A stretch of DNA of 64,000 nt, from NCBI GenBank assembly GCA_036702865.1, contig DATNQD010000071.1, positions 1 through 64,000 of the forward strand. The letters run 5' to 3'. The translations under genes and the position numbers were made by a program. This DNA is from Trichocoleus sp. (GTDB taxonomy: Bacteria > Cyanobacteriota > Cyanobacteriia > Elainellales > Elainellaceae). Positions 36,416 through 46,155 of the stretch are shown piece by piece. The notes under the pieces are model-generated. The model saw only the letters and a list, made by a program, of their open reading frames with translations. It was not told the DNA's origin and did no database searches. Every line of letters starts with the position of its first letter. The stretch's first letter is position 1.

Positions 36416-37537
36416 ATGCCAGAAACACAAACAAGAGTCGCTTTCACCCAAAATATTGGATTTAGAAAAGAACTCAATCAACGGGTTAATGCTTACTTTC
36501 GCTCCGCCAACCTCACCACCCGCGATAATCCCGCAATGTACCTAAAAACTGCGGTTATCTTTAGCTGGGTTATCTCTGCCTGGGCATTCACGCTGTTCGG
36601 TCCGCCAATCCTCTGGATGAAAGTAATTGGTTGTATTTTATTGGGAGGTGGCATTGCTGCCGTTGGCTTTAGTGTTGGGCATGACGCGAACCACGGAGGT
36701 TATTCAAGCCGAAAGTGGGTTAATAGCCTCATGGGTTTAACCTATGACGTAATTGGCGTATCCAGCTACCTCTGGCGCTATCGCCACAATTATTTACATC
36801 ACACCTACACCAATATTCTGGGTCATGATGTTGAGATTCATGGTGACGGATTGGTGCGGATGACGCCCTACATGGAACAGCAGCCCTACCATAAACTGCA
36901 ACATCTTTTTATCAACTTCGTCTACGCGATTATTCCTTTCTACTGGTCGATCGCTGATGTTCAGATGATGCTGTTTAAGCGGCATTACCATGAGCATACC
37001 CTGCCTCAACTCAAGACCTCCGAAGTCCTGACGATGCTGATTGGTAAAGTAGTCTGGCTCGGACTGTTCCTCGGAATTCCTGTTTTGGTTGGCTACAGCC
37101 CCCTGCAAGCACTGGTTGGATTCACAATTACCTATATGGTTTATGGGGTGCTGATCTGCAATGTTTTTATGCTGGCGCATGTTCTGGATACAGCAGAATA
37201 CATCCAGCCTGAACTAGATTCAAATGCAATTGATGATGAATGGGCAGTTTTTCAAGTGAGAACGACCGTTGACTTTGCACCCAAGAATGCCTTCCTCAAC
37301 TGGTATCTGGGCGGATTAAATTATCAGGTTGTGCATCACCTCTTCCCGCAGGTTTGCCACATTCACTACCCGCAAATTGCCCCAATCTTGGCAGAGGTTT
37401 GTGAAGAATTTGGTGTCAAGTATCAGGTTTATCCAACCTTTCGATCGGCACTTGCAGCAAACTATCGCTGGCTGAAATATCTGGGAACTGCACCCACGCA
37501 ATTGAACCAGCCCATCCTTGACTTAAGCAATGGTTAA
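36416..37537 (+). CDS. DesD-like (delta-6 type) acyl-lipid desaturase
   Basis: 373 residues, an integral thylakoid or plasma membrane diiron desaturase. Three histidine boxes: HDANHGG (from H89), HNYLHHT (H124, H128, H129) and QVVHH (Q304, H307, H308). Gln as the first residue of the third box is characteristic of front-end (delta-6/DesD type) enzymes, but without the cytochrome b5 domain, as in cyanobacteria using ferredoxin. Two pairs of membrane helices lie between the boxes. It introduces a double bond in membrane-lipid acyl chains, producing gamma-linolenic-type fatty acids if truly delta-6. Regiospecificity cannot be fixed from sequence alone. Confidence 0.85.
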   Translation: MPETQTRVAFTQNIGFRKELNQRVNAYFRSANLTTRDNPAMYLKTAVIFSWVISAWAFTLFGPPILWMKVIGCILLGGGIAAVGFSVGHDANHGGYSSRKWVNSLMGLTYDVIGVSSYLWRYRHNYLHHTYTNILGHDVEIHGDGLVRMTPYMEQQPYHKLQHLFINFVYAIIPFYWSIADVQMMLFKRHYHEHTLPQLKTSEVLTMLIGKVVWLGLFLGIPVLVGYSPLQALVGFTITYMVYGVLICNVFMLAHVLDTAEYIQPELDSNAIDDEWAVFQVRTTVDFAPKNAFLNWYLGGLNYQVVHHLFPQVCHIHYPQIAPILAEVCEEFGVKYQVYPTFRSALAANYRWLKYLGTAPTQLNQPILDLSNG

Positions 37538-37806
37538 TTGAGGCTAGGACGAATTCCTTTACGAGCCGGACGTTCCATCTGTTTGCGGCGTGGGGTGGAA
37601 CGTTCTCCGGTTGCAGTTGGTTCAACAGCTTCGGGTTCAGTTGCTCTTAGGACAAAGACACGATATCCCGCAATGTTGTAGAGGTTTTCGCAGATGCAGA
37701 TAAATCCTTGTGCTTGAAGTTGAGCAGCACGCTCATCTCTCGCCTGACGGGCAGCAGCCTCATCTTCCCAGTCCGTTTCGAGGAATGTCTCTTGAATTGC
37801 TGCCAT
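37534..37806 (-). CDS. Small hypothetical protein overlapping the desaturase stop
   Basis: 90 residues from ATG 37806. Begins with AAIQETFLETDWEDEAAARQARDERAAQLQAQGF, then ICENLYNIAGYRVFVLRA, a compact alpha/beta pattern, and a basic C-terminal tail (RRKQMERPARKG). Its stop codon overlaps the convergent desaturase stop. Looks like a conserved cyanobacterial small protein; function unknown. Confidence 0.6.
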   Translation of the reverse strand: MAAIQETFLETDWEDEAAARQARDERAAQLQAQGFICICENLYNIAGYRVFVLRATEPEAVEPTATGERSTPRRKQMERPARKGIRPSLN

Positions 37807-38058
37807 GTGTTGTACCAAAGACTAATGTGAACCGGGTAGGCTTTCCATTGTACGGTCTTACCTATGCCTCACTTTCAGAAGTTGTTATGAGTGATACAAA
37901 AATTCTTAGAGCAGAGGCAAAGAATTGAGTGGGTTGGGGTCTGGTTATCTCGATAGTTAGAGCAACAAATGACACTGAGGTTTGATGTGAAGGTAGACAC
38001 ACCCTGAGAGCGTCACAGAATCATGCCAGCATCATGAATGGTAGAGCAAGGCATACCC

Positions 38059-39912
38059 TTAGCTAATCGTGACGTTAAAGGTTCCAGAGGTTGAGAGAGA
38101 ACCATCACTGACCGTAAAGCCAAAAGTATCGCTTGGAGTTGTGCCGTCGTAGAAGAACACCTTATTGAAATTGACTAATGTTCCACCAATCCAGACTCCG
38201 TTTGCACCCGACAATGCAAATAGCGCTTCCTCAACTGCACCTCCGGCAACCGGCTTGGTTACACCATTGCTATAGAGCGAAACCTGATAATGTCCGCTGC
38301 TATTGTCATACCAGGCAATGTTTGAGCCCGATAGTCCACTAATGGTTGGTGAACTGGCTAGCGTCGTGGTGATACGAGTTGTGTTGCCGCTGCCAAATTC
38401 ATAGAGATAGATGCCATCAAAATTGTTGCTCAAGACTTGGTTTCGAATAAAGGCGATCGAAGAATCAGAGACGATCGTATTGTAGTCATTAAAGTCAGGG
38501 TTGTTGCTGATTACATTAAACCCACCGACGTTGGGATCAGAATCATAGAGAATGTCAGACTGGGATGAGGCACTGTAATAGCGCTCCCACACCACCGTTG
38601 AACCAGCAATTCCAACTAAGGAATCAGAGTAGGCTGCATTCTTGGCAGCAACTCGAATCGGTGTACCACCACCGTCTAAATTATAGAAGTAGATGCCATC
38701 GAGATCCGCAGGCGTCAAGTCATTGCGGGTAAAGGCAACTTTGGTGCCTGATAGTTTCACCTGGGTATCGTCATAACTGATACTGCCATCGATCGTGCCT
38801 GATGTTCCTGTGCTGAGACGATAGTATCCAACATCGCTCTCGGTCGTGTACTGCTTCTGCCAAGCGATAAAGGTATCTGAGATCTGGGGATTTGTATCCT
38901 CGATGCTGTTGTTGGTCACGCGAGTTGTGACTCCGGTGCTGCCGTTGTACAAATAGATTTCAGCCGCAGTTCCAGTGTCACTTTTCCAAACCACATTTGA
39001 GCCAGAAATTTGAGGCAGGGTGTCGTTTACACCGTTGTTGGTGACTTGGGTAACGCTGCCAGTGCCGCCATTGTAAAAGAAAATTTCGGAGTCGCCTGTG
39101 CCATCATCTGCTGCCCAGACAGCATTTGCACCAGAGATCTTCGGAGGACCAGAAAGATTGAGTTGTCCTGCACTGGCGATCGGTTTCACCGCCTTCTGCT
39201 GATAACTAATCCTGCTGCTATCGATATCTGCTTGGGTAAATGTACCGCCTGCGGCGAGCGGGCTACCATTCAACAACAGGCTTCCGGCCTTTGGCAAGCT
39301 TGTCACGGTATAGGTGAGTTGGCTCGCATTCTATTGGGCATCTGTGGTGTTAAGAATGCTGCCAGCGATCGTCCCTGTTGCACCCCGACCAATTGTGAGT
39401 GGGCTGTTTGTGGCAATTGTGGGAGCTGTATTCACAACACCGCCCGTACCACCTGTACCACCTGTACCACCTGTACCACCCGTACCACCTGTACCACCCG
39501 TACCGCCTGTACCACCTGTTCCTGTTACGGCAGTTGCACCCATTGCCAACTGGTAGGATGTGGCTGCACCCCGGGCATTCACCCGGACAAAATAGGTTCC
39601 GGCATCGACCGTAGCATCGATCGTTTCAGGCTTCTTCCCAGAACGGAGCGATCGCTGTAGCACTGAACCAAGGCTATTAAACAAAGTCAAGTCTGCGTTT
39701 TTTGACAGTCCTTTCAGGTTCAAATTGAAACTGCTTCGACTTGTTAAATCAACACGAAAGAAATCAGATTTATCTGTACCGCCGATTGTCTCTTTAATGG
39801 TTCGAGGAACACCATTTACCAGTTTAAGCAATCGAGCTTGACCAAGCTTATTTCCTGCATCTTTAGGCATAAATTTACGGGGGCTTGCATAAGTGGATGA
39901 ATTGATCCTCAC
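38059..39912 (-). pseudogene. Broken extracellular PPC / cadherin-like / beta-propeller protein
   Basis: About 617 codons in one frame split by TAG at 39331-39333 (DAQ-stop-NASQLTYTV). Order: PPC-type beta-sandwich (about 30-115, IGGTDKSDFFRVDL... SYQLAM); a Gly/Thr linker from 9-bp repeats; and the first half of a cadherin-like module (LTYTVTSLPKAGSLLLNG, GGTFTQADIDSSRISYQ). A TolB/WD40-like propeller of about 320 residues comes next, with blades ISGSNVVW and VTQVTNN. The second cadherin half (SDTFGFTVSDGSLSTSGTFNVTIS) ends it. The start is GTG at 39912 or ATG at 39870, with no classical signal peptide. The stop may be a real inactivating mutation, a sequencing error, or read through. Confidence 0.75.
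39446..39517. repeat. Eight tandem 9-bp repeats (Gly-Gly-Thr linker)
   Basis: Eight copies of GTACCACCT, three with single-base changes, encode a Gly-Gly-Thr run on the minus strand between the PPC and cadherin-like parts of the broken exported protein. A likely site for copy-number slippage. Confidence 0.85.
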
Positions 39913-40119
39913 ACTGAAGATTAAGCTCTCCGGAGGAACTAGGTAAATATTCGTTAACCCGTGAATCCACTCAACTAGAAATACGTCGCTCGGTTAGTTT
40001 TATTGCGGAGGAGGTATTAGAGATTAGAAAGTAGGAATTTGAGGATAGACAGTTTGCTCGGTTTTTTGCCCGATCGAGTCAGTTGGATTACGACTACAGC
40101 TTCTATACCATTCACTTCT

Positions 40120-40509
40120 ATGAACAGAAAAACCATGTGGCAACCTCAGATACATCGCCTTCTGCCTCAGTTGCTTCTGATGCTGCTTGTGATTGCAGTC
40201 ATTTTATTCTCCTGGCAACGCATTACCCCTGCCCAAATCAATCAATCTGACTTAAGAGTTTCTCGCCTGGAGTCAGAATTGCTTTCGCTTCGCAGTCGCC
40301 TCAGCCAGATTGAAGCTGCGCTCGGCAGAACTTCACCCAACCCTGACCGCAGTTCGCTCTCAGCTCCATCTCTTCCAGCCCCCGCTGCCGGAGCCTATCC
40401 CACACCAGCCATGTTCGATCGTCTAGCAACCCTGGTGATTGAACTCCGCGAACGAGTCAATGGCATTGATGCTCGAGTTGTTGAACTCGAAAGGCAAGGG
40501 ACGCGCTAA
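40120..40509 (+). CDS. Membrane-anchored coiled-coil hypothetical protein
   Basis: 129 residues from ATG 40120; earlier in-frame starts give an unlikely N-terminus. One hydrophobic helix (about 16-35, LLPQLLLMLLVIAVILFSW) is followed by a heptad-like stretch LRVSRLESELLSLRSRLSQIEAAL. A Pro/Ser-rich linker and a second helix LVIELRERVNGIDARVVELE complete it. Likely a periplasm-facing anchored coiled coil. Its stop abuts the stop of the convergent GGT-family gene. Not recognised. Confidence 0.65.
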   Translation: MNRKTMWQPQIHRLLPQLLLMLLVIAVILFSWQRITPAQINQSDLRVSRLESELLSLRSRLSQIEAALGRTSPNPDRSSLSAPSLPAPAAGAYPTPAMFDRLATLVIELRERVNGIDARVVELERQGTR

Positions 40510-42102
40510 CTAACCCGCTAATGCCAACCCATCTGCTCGGGGTTCTGAAGCAGCAATGAGGACTCCCTGCCGCTGCAAAATCATCTGTCCTTTGCCAAAA
40601 CTGCGAGCTTCAGCGGTGAGGTGTACGTCATGTCCTCGATCGCTCAAGCCTAAAACGATCGATTTAGGAACGGTCTGTTCCAGAAAAACCGTCTTTCCAG
40701 ATGTAACCTGCCATCGCGGAGCATCTAAGGCAGCTTGCGGATTCATGCCATAGTCTCGCAGATTGATTGCCATCTGAACGTGACCCTGTGGCTGCATATG
40801 GGCTCCCATCACGCCCATCGGTCCAAGCGGTTCACCATTTTGGGTCAAGAAACTGGGGATGATGGTATGAAACGGACGTTTACCCGGTGCTATCTGATTG
40901 GGATGTCCGGCTTGTAGCGTAAAACCTTTACCGCGATTGTGGAGGGCAATGCCCGTTTCGGGGATGAGAATGCCGCTGCCAAATCCCTCATAGTTGGACT
41001 GGATGAAAGACACCATCAAGTCTCGATCGGCTGCGGCTAGATAAACCGTTCCACCCGTGGGCAGGTCAGCTTCAGCAAACTGGGCTTGTGCTCCAATCAG
41101 TTGACGACGCTGGGCAGCATAGGTTTTATTCAAGAGGCGATCGATTGAAACCTGCATATGCTTAATATCTGCAATGTGCTGATGCGTATCTGCAAAGGCG
41201 AGTTTCATCGCTTCAATTTGTAGATGAAAGCTTTGGACTGAATCACGCGGATATTTTGCTAAATCGCATCCTTCTAGAATGTTTAAAGCCATCAGCGCAG
41301 CAATTCCCTGTCCATTCGGCGGAATTTCCCAAACCGTTAAATCATGATAGGTGGTGGAAATGGGCTGCACCCAATCTGCCTGATGCGCTGCAAAATCTTC
41401 GCTGGTCAGCCATCCCCCCGTATCTGACGCAAATGCCGTGATGCGATCGGCTAATTCACCCCGATAGAAACTCTCGCCTCCCGTTGCAGCAATCTCTCGC
41501 AGCGTCTGCCCATGCCCTGCACTCCCCCACACTTCTCCCGCTTTAGGAGCACGATCGCCCGGATAAAACACCTGCTTGAAGAACTGAAATTCTGGTTTGG
41601 TTTGCGGCACAAACACCGCTTCCATTGCTTTCCAGGCACGCGCAGTTTCAGGCGAAACCGGAAAGCCGGACTCAGCGTAGCGAATTGCAGGCGCAAAGAG
41701 TTGTTCAAACGGCAACTTGCCCCACTTTTCCCAGAGCGATCGCCAAGCAGATACCGCCCCTGAGACTGTGACAGGCAGCCATCCCAATAGTGGCATTTGC
41801 GCCATTCCAGTAAAATGCTCCAGGCTCAGCCGTTTTGCACTGTGACCAGAGGCATTTAAGCCATGAAGTTGCCCATCCCAAACAAGCGCGAAGGCATCTG
41901 AGCCAATGCCGTTGGAAGTGGGTTCAACGACAGTCAGGGCGATCGCCATTGCAATTGCCGCATCAACTGCATTCCCCCCTGCCCAAAACATTTCCATCCC
42001 TGCCAAAGTAGCTAGTGGTTGACTCGTTGCCGCCGCATAGTTGCAGCCCATCACGACACGACGACCAGAGGCGTAGGGATATTCAGTCAGGTTGTCCAGC
42101 AT
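40510..42102 (-). CDS. Gamma-glutamyltransferase-family N-terminal nucleophile hydrolase
   Basis: 530 residues, without signal peptide, so probably cytosolic. Large-subunit part with AGGNAVDAAIAMAIALTVVEPTSNGIGSDAFA near residues 41-72. The predicted autoprocessing site and nucleophile is Thr352 (PTGGTVYLAAADRD), followed by SGILIPETGIALHNRGKGF and the small-subunit end. This organisation matches YwrD-like GGT-family proteins more than secreted glutathione-degrading GGT, because the usual T-T-H-x-S motif is G-G-T-V-Y here. Probable role in gamma-glutamyl or acyl-amide hydrolysis; substrate unknown. Confidence 0.82.
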   Translation of the reverse strand: MLDNLTEYPYASGRRVVMGCNYAAATSQPLATLAGMEMFWAGGNAVDAAIAMAIALTVVEPTSNGIGSDAFALVWDGQLHGLNASGHSAKRLSLEHFTGMAQMPLLGWLPVTVSGAVSAWRSLWEKWGKLPFEQLFAPAIRYAESGFPVSPETARAWKAMEAVFVPQTKPEFQFFKQVFYPGDRAPKAGEVWGSAGHGQTLREIAATGGESFYRGELADRITAFASDTGGWLTSEDFAAHQADWVQPISTTYHDLTVWEIPPNGQGIAALMALNILEGCDLAKYPRDSVQSFHLQIEAMKLAFADTHQHIADIKHMQVSIDRLLNKTYAAQRRQLIGAQAQFAEADLPTGGTVYLAAADRDLMVSFIQSNYEGFGSGILIPETGIALHNRGKGFTLQAGHPNQIAPGKRPFHTIIPSFLTQNGEPLGPMGVMGAHMQPQGHVQMAINLRDYGMNPQAALDAPRWQVTSGKTVFLEQTVPKSIVLGLSDRGHDVHLTAEARSFGKGQMILQRQGVLIAASEPRADGLALAG

Positions 42103-42229
42103 AGCGTGAGATGCAGATTGGGTAGATAGCGCGCCTGTAGTATTCTATAGCGGGTGACAGCGGGAAAGCAGATAGAAAGGGAGAGAAGCGTAGCACTAAG
42201 AGAACGATCGCTGCATCTATTCGATCGCT

Positions 42230-42802
42230 TCAGGCTTTTTTTGATGAGGTGGGGTAGAGCCAGAAGCCCAACAGATGAGTTAACCAGGGCATTACCGGAT
42301 AGGTAAGCAGGGCTGAGACGAACGTCACTGAAATCAGTAAGCCTAAGAGAGCAGGCAACCCTTGCAGCAGTGGGTTGAGCAATGCGTTTGCCAGTAGAAT
42401 GAGCGGATAAACCGCCAGCACACCTAGAACAACTTTTTTGTAGTAGGCAGGCTGGGAAGTTTGCTGCGATCGATTGGGCGGCAGCGTAAACCAGAGTTCT
42501 AGCCCCGCTGGCTGGTGCTGGTGGGTTCGACTAACAATCAGGTGACGTGCTTTGTCTAGCCAATCACGGTAAACCGAGGAAGTTTGCCAAGCTCTCCAGT
42601 GGGCGTAATCGTCAAACTTAACGATCACCACATATTCGGCATAACGGTGGTCACGCGGACGAATAACTTCCACGCCAACATAGCCATCAAACTGCTGGGC
42701 GGCATTGTTGATGCCCTTCACCCAGGTTTCATACTCTAAAATTCGGTCTGCTCGAACGACTTCTGAAATAACTAGTGTTATGGGGTCAGATTGCTGCCAC
42801 AT
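42230..42802 (-). CDS. ABM-domain protein with membrane tail
   Basis: 190 residues. N-terminal antibiotic-biosynthesis-monooxygenase-like domain (about 5-100): VISEVVRADRILEYETWVKGI, DGYVGVEVI, YVVIVKFDDYAHWRAWQ. A C-terminal half with two to three hydrophobic helices (about 120-180) follows. Such ABM-membrane fusions are common in bacteria and their function is largely unknown; monooxygenase or haem-related chemistry is possible. Confidence 0.75.
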   Translation of the reverse strand: MWQQSDPITLVISEVVRADRILEYETWVKGINNAAQQFDGYVGVEVIRPRDHRYAEYVVIVKFDDYAHWRAWQTSSVYRDWLDKARHLIVSRTHQHQPAGLELWFTLPPNRSQQTSQPAYYKKVVLGVLAVYPLILLANALLNPLLQGLPALLGLLISVTFVSALLTYPVMPWLTHLLGFWLYPTSSKKA

Positions 42803-42915
42803 CGCTCGCCTTTAAAAATCGGGTGATCTTGCGCTGAAAGCAAAGCTTCCACGACGTTTAATCAGCATAGGCGAGCCAGTGCAAACAATGTGTGAACAGG
42901 CAAACAAAGCAGCTG

Positions 42916-43443
42916 TTAAAACAGCACCATAGACCGCTTTGCCGATCGTGCCGAATCTGTTGCCTGCTTTGCATTCTGAGTCCAGGCTGCTGTTGCGGCT
43001 AGAACAGTAGATGCGTTCAAGGTCACTGGATAGGGCGGTGAGTCAGTCGAGGAGAGCAGATTCTTCGTTTTGCTTTCCACTAGGCTGACAAGCCAAGGCA
43101 AAAATTCGAGAATTTCTTCGGGTAATACAGTTAACTCAAATGCCCATTTTTTGTTCAGGCCCCGACAGGATAGCCCTTTTCTGGCAGTTGAAAGATCACC
43201 TGCTCCCTTATTGATTGCCAGCCGAATGACAAAAGGACTTTGCGACTGTAAATCATCGGGTGCCGTGTAGGCATAGATATTAACGTAGTTCAAATGCTGG
43301 TTGTCATCTAGCCAAGATGCAATAAGCGCACTACTGTTGTAAGAACTACCACTAACTTTTACCGGAATTGCCATCTCAGCTGCAAATTGTGTGTAGAACT
43401 CACGTCTTAAATTTGCAATCGTCCGTATTGTGTCTGGAGTCAC
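42916..43443 (-). CDS. Conserved-looking hypothetical protein
   Basis: 175 residues with a GTG start. N-terminal helix MTPDTIRTIANLRREFYTQF, then SSYNSSALIASWLDDNQHLNYVNIYAYTAPDDL. The middle part is KKWAFELTVLPEEILEFLPWLVSLVESK. It resembles a soluble alpha/beta protein. Not recognised; no neighbour clearly tied to it. Confidence 0.55.
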   Translation of the reverse strand: MTPDTIRTIANLRREFYTQFAAEMAIPVKVSGSSYNSSALIASWLDDNQHLNYVNIYAYTAPDDLQSQSPFVIRLAINKGAGDLSTARKGLSCRGLNKKWAFELTVLPEEILEFLPWLVSLVESKTKNLLSSTDSPPYPVTLNASTVLAATAAWTQNAKQATDSARSAKRSMVLF

Positions 43444-43613
43444 AGGTACTTCACCAACGTATTAAATTGCTTTGCTCTATAGCAGTGAATCGGTGGCAGA
43501 ATAAAAACTTCAAGGCTGGCTAGAAGTTCACTTAATCAGCTTATCCTGACACACCTTTCAACTGCTATAGCAGATAACTAACAAGGCTTTTCTCGCTTAC
43601 ATACAACATGTAA

Positions 43614-43802
43614 TTAATAGCGAAATCGGCGTTTGCGCTGCTTATGTTTTGCTAATTCTTTGCGCTTTTCTTTTTCTTGAGGCGTTTCAAAATGTCGGTT
43701 CTTTCGCATATCCTGAAAGATACCTGCTTTTGATACTTGACGCTTAAATCGTCGTAAAGCAGATTCAATCCCTTCATTCTCGCCAACAACGATTTGAGTC
43801 AT
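43614..43802 (-). CDS. rpsU: Ribosomal protein bS21
   Basis: 62 residues, very basic C-terminus ([17 protein letters not shown]) after the family core [29 protein letters not shown]. Belongs to the small ribosomal subunit near the 16S rRNA 3' end. AGAGGAA precedes the ATG. It lies downstream of an RRM protein gene, the familiar cyanobacterial rbp-rpsU arrangement, often cold-induced and cotranscribed. Confidence 0.95.
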   Translation of the reverse strand: MTQIVVGENEGIESALRRFKRQVSKAGIFQDMRKNRHFETPQEKEKRKELAKHKQRKRRFRY

Positions 43803-43931
43803 ACGAATTATTCCTCTTATGGATGAATCTAACCAGGGGAGAAAGCAAAAAGTCTCTGACAGAGCAGAGCAGCTGCCTTCATCCGCCAGAGACTCTCAGT
43901 TTTGTGCCCGAAGCACTAAATCAGGAATTGA

Positions 43932-44249
43932 TTAGCGTCCACCCCGTCGGTTGTTGCTCCAGCCGCCGCCACCGCCGCCGCCACCGCCACCAGACGAACC
44001 TCTATCTTCACGAGGTTTCGCTTTATTGACTTTCAGGTCGCGCCCCATCCACTCAGCTCCATCGAGCGCGTCGATCGCTGCTTGTTCTTCAGCTTCAGTA
44101 CCCATCTCGACAAAAGCAAATCCGCGAGGCCGTCCTGTTTCCCGATCAGAGGGTAGTTGAACCCGACCAACAGTGCCATACTCAGCAAAAACTTGCTTAA
44201 GATCGTCTGGTGTAACCTCGTAGGACAGATTACCAACGTAAATTGACAT
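43932..44249 (-). CDS. rbp: RRM-domain RNA-binding protein (Rbp) with Gly-rich tail
   Basis: 105 residues. One RRM (about 1-78): RNP2 in SIYVGNLSY and RNP1 in [10 protein letters not shown]-terminal tail holds ten consecutive Gly then WSNNRRGGR. This is the cyanobacterial Rbp family, known in Anabaena for cold induction and in Synechocystis for mRNA localisation at thylakoid membranes. The downstream rpsU lies 129 bp away on the same strand. Members with a Gly-rich tail form one of the two known subgroups. Confidence 0.93.
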   Translation of the reverse strand: MSIYVGNLSYEVTPDDLKQVFAEYGTVGRVQLPSDRETGRPRGFAFVEMGTEAEEQAAIDALDGAEWMGRDLKVNKAKPREDRGSSGGGGGGGGGGWSNNRRGGR

Positions 44250-44499
44250 GCAACATCATCTCCAGAATCAAAACAGGTAGAGAAGTTAGATCCGGAGAAA
44301 CATGAGTCTAAGAATGTCAAGAAAACAAACTAGCGTTTCAGAGCCGAAAATACCCTTTACGCTATGACTATAACACAGCCATTTCAGGGAGAGCGCTCCG
44401 AAAATCGCGATAATCCTGTCGTAGCCTTAGGTAGGCAATAATTCGCAATGATCGTCTGATAGCAACCGAGTTACAGCAGTCAGGTATGTCAGGCAGGGT

Positions 44500-45123
44500 T
44501 CACTTTGCCGATCGCCCTTTGGCAGCTTGCGCTTTTTGTACTGCTCTTGATTCCAGCTTAAACTCTGGGATTTCGCTCAGTTGCGCTGCTTCTAAACTGT
44601 ACTGTTCACAAACGACACTCAACCGAATTCCAGAACTTATCACCGGATTAATGGAGTGCGTTAAATTCCCTTGAAAAATTACTAAAGTATTCGACTGAGG
44701 CGTAATTTTTCCTACCTGCCGTCGATGATCGCGCAGCACCAATTCCCCTCCAGCTAAATCAGTTGGAACAGTGACATAAAGCACACTCACAACATCAGGC
44801 GGATCAATCGTTTTACAGTAAGACCGCAGCGATCGATCAATATGCGGGTCAACCCGCGAACCTGACTTTAACAGCAGTGGATTGAGGTAAAAAGCGTTGC
44901 AGTGGGGTTGAAGGGCTTGCTCCAGATAGGGCATGAAATAGGGAAATTGTTCTGCCACTGTGGATAAGTGCGATCGATGAAACACGATCGAAAAGCCTTT
45001 TGTTTGAACAAAATCACGGTTTAAATTATTGACGGTGAAGTAAGGGCAAGCGTGAATTTGTTTCTGTAATTTGTCGAGATAAGCCTGAGAAAACAGGTTG
45101 GATTGTTGTTGATAATAAGGCAT
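44500..45123 (-). CDS. 2OG-Fe(II) oxygenase, prolyl-hydroxylase-like
   Basis: 207 residues from ATG 45123; a TTG upstream would overlap the RluA-like gene. Iron ligands H and D in VDPHIDRSLRS and a distal His in GNLTHSINPV, with Arg in SGIRLSV for 2-oxoglutarate. Also GGELVLRDHRR, typical of prolyl-4-hydroxylase-like and PKHD-type enzymes. The substrate is unknown. It follows the RluA-family gene after 14 bp and may be cotranscribed. Confidence 0.8.
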   Translation of the reverse strand: MPYYQQQSNLFSQAYLDKLQKQIHACPYFTVNNLNRDFVQTKGFSIVFHRSHLSTVAEQFPYFMPYLEQALQPHCNAFYLNPLLLKSGSRVDPHIDRSLRSYCKTIDPPDVVSVLYVTVPTDLAGGELVLRDHRRQVGKITPQSNTLVIFQGNLTHSINPVISSGIRLSVVCEQYSLEAAQLSEIPEFKLESRAVQKAQAAKGRSAK

Positions 45124-45137
45124 TTCAAATCGAGGAA

Positions 45138-46049
45138 CTATAAACAATTCAGCACAGGCGGAGCCGGACAGGTCAAACTGATCGATCGCTGGTCGCGTGG
45201 ATGTTGGAACATGAGGTGATAGGCATGGAGATGGTAGCCACAGTCACCTGGAACAGGAAGTTTTTTGGAGGGATGGCTGGGCAGAAGTGGCACACCACCG
45301 ACATCGTAGAGCGGATCACCCATCAGAGGATACCCAGCAGCAGCAAGATGAATCCGGATTTGATGCGGACGACCAGTGAGAATCGTGACTTCTAATAGGG
45401 TTGTTTGTGGAGTGCGCTGAACCACTCGGCATTCACTTTTTGCCCAGAGTCCATCTGGTGTTGCGCCATAGACATAGCCTAAAACCGGATGCGGAATTTT
45501 GCCAATCGCTTTATCCACCACAAATCGATCGGGTAAGTCACTCTGTCCCACCAGTGCCCGATAGGTTTTACAAATTTGCCGATCGCGCATTTGTTGACTG
45601 AGGCTAGATTTTGCCAGAGGCGATCGAGCCAGCAACATCAGCCCAGAAGTACCCCGACCTAAGCGATGAATCGGAACGGGCGTTTCTTGGGGATAGCGGC
45701 GTTGCAGTTGTCTCAACAATGTATGTTCTAAAAATCCGCCTCCGGGCAGCACTGGCAATCCGGCGGGTTTAGCAACGACCAATAAATCGGCATCTTCATA
45801 CAGCACCTCAAATGCTAACGGCACATCAGGCTCTTGCCAGGGAGGACGGTGGTAGGTCAGCCATTGCCCTTTTTCAAGCAGGGTTTCAGGGGTTGTGGGC
45901 TGCTCGTTTAACAAAATCTGTTCTGCCTCGATCCGGGTTTGCCATTCCTGCGAATTCGAGTGCTGATATCGCTGCTGATAGTATGCCAGTACCGTTAAGC
46001 CAGCATGCTTGCGATCGACCTGTTCCCGATAAGTCCAACCCTGATTCAT
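45138..46049 (-). CDS. RluA-family pseudouridine synthase-like protein lacking the catalytic Asp
   Basis: 303 residues. Contains the family fold: VLYEDADLLVVAKPAGLPVLPGGG, then VPIHRLGRGTSGLMLLA, TYRALVG and LEVTILTGRPHQIRIHLAAAGYPLMGDPLYD. In active RluA enzymes the motif is HRLDxxTSG, with Asp as nucleophile-like residue. Here position 131 is Gly (HRLG, codon GGT where Asp would be GAT). All other motifs are kept. Either the protein is an inactive RNA-binding relative or the subfamily uses other chemistry. It probably binds rRNA or tRNA. Confidence 0.85.
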   Translation of the reverse strand: MNQGWTYREQVDRKHAGLTVLAYYQQRYQHSNSQEWQTRIEAEQILLNEQPTTPETLLEKGQWLTYHRPPWQEPDVPLAFEVLYEDADLLVVAKPAGLPVLPGGGFLEHTLLRQLQRRYPQETPVPIHRLGRGTSGLMLLARSPLAKSSLSQQMRDRQICKTYRALVGQSDLPDRFVVDKAIGKIPHPVLGYVYGATPDGLWAKSECRVVQRTPQTTLLEVTILTGRPHQIRIHLAAAGYPLMGDPLYDVGGVPLLPSHPSKKLPVPGDCGYHLHAYHLMFQHPRDQRSISLTCPAPPVLNCL

Positions 46050-46155
46050 TCGATTTGATTGATTCCCTCAAGCCCTGTTTCAATCTAACCACTCGCTCAA
46101 CGAGAGTGACAATTTCTGTCATGATGAGGTCTGGTTACTAAGAGGAAATCAAACG

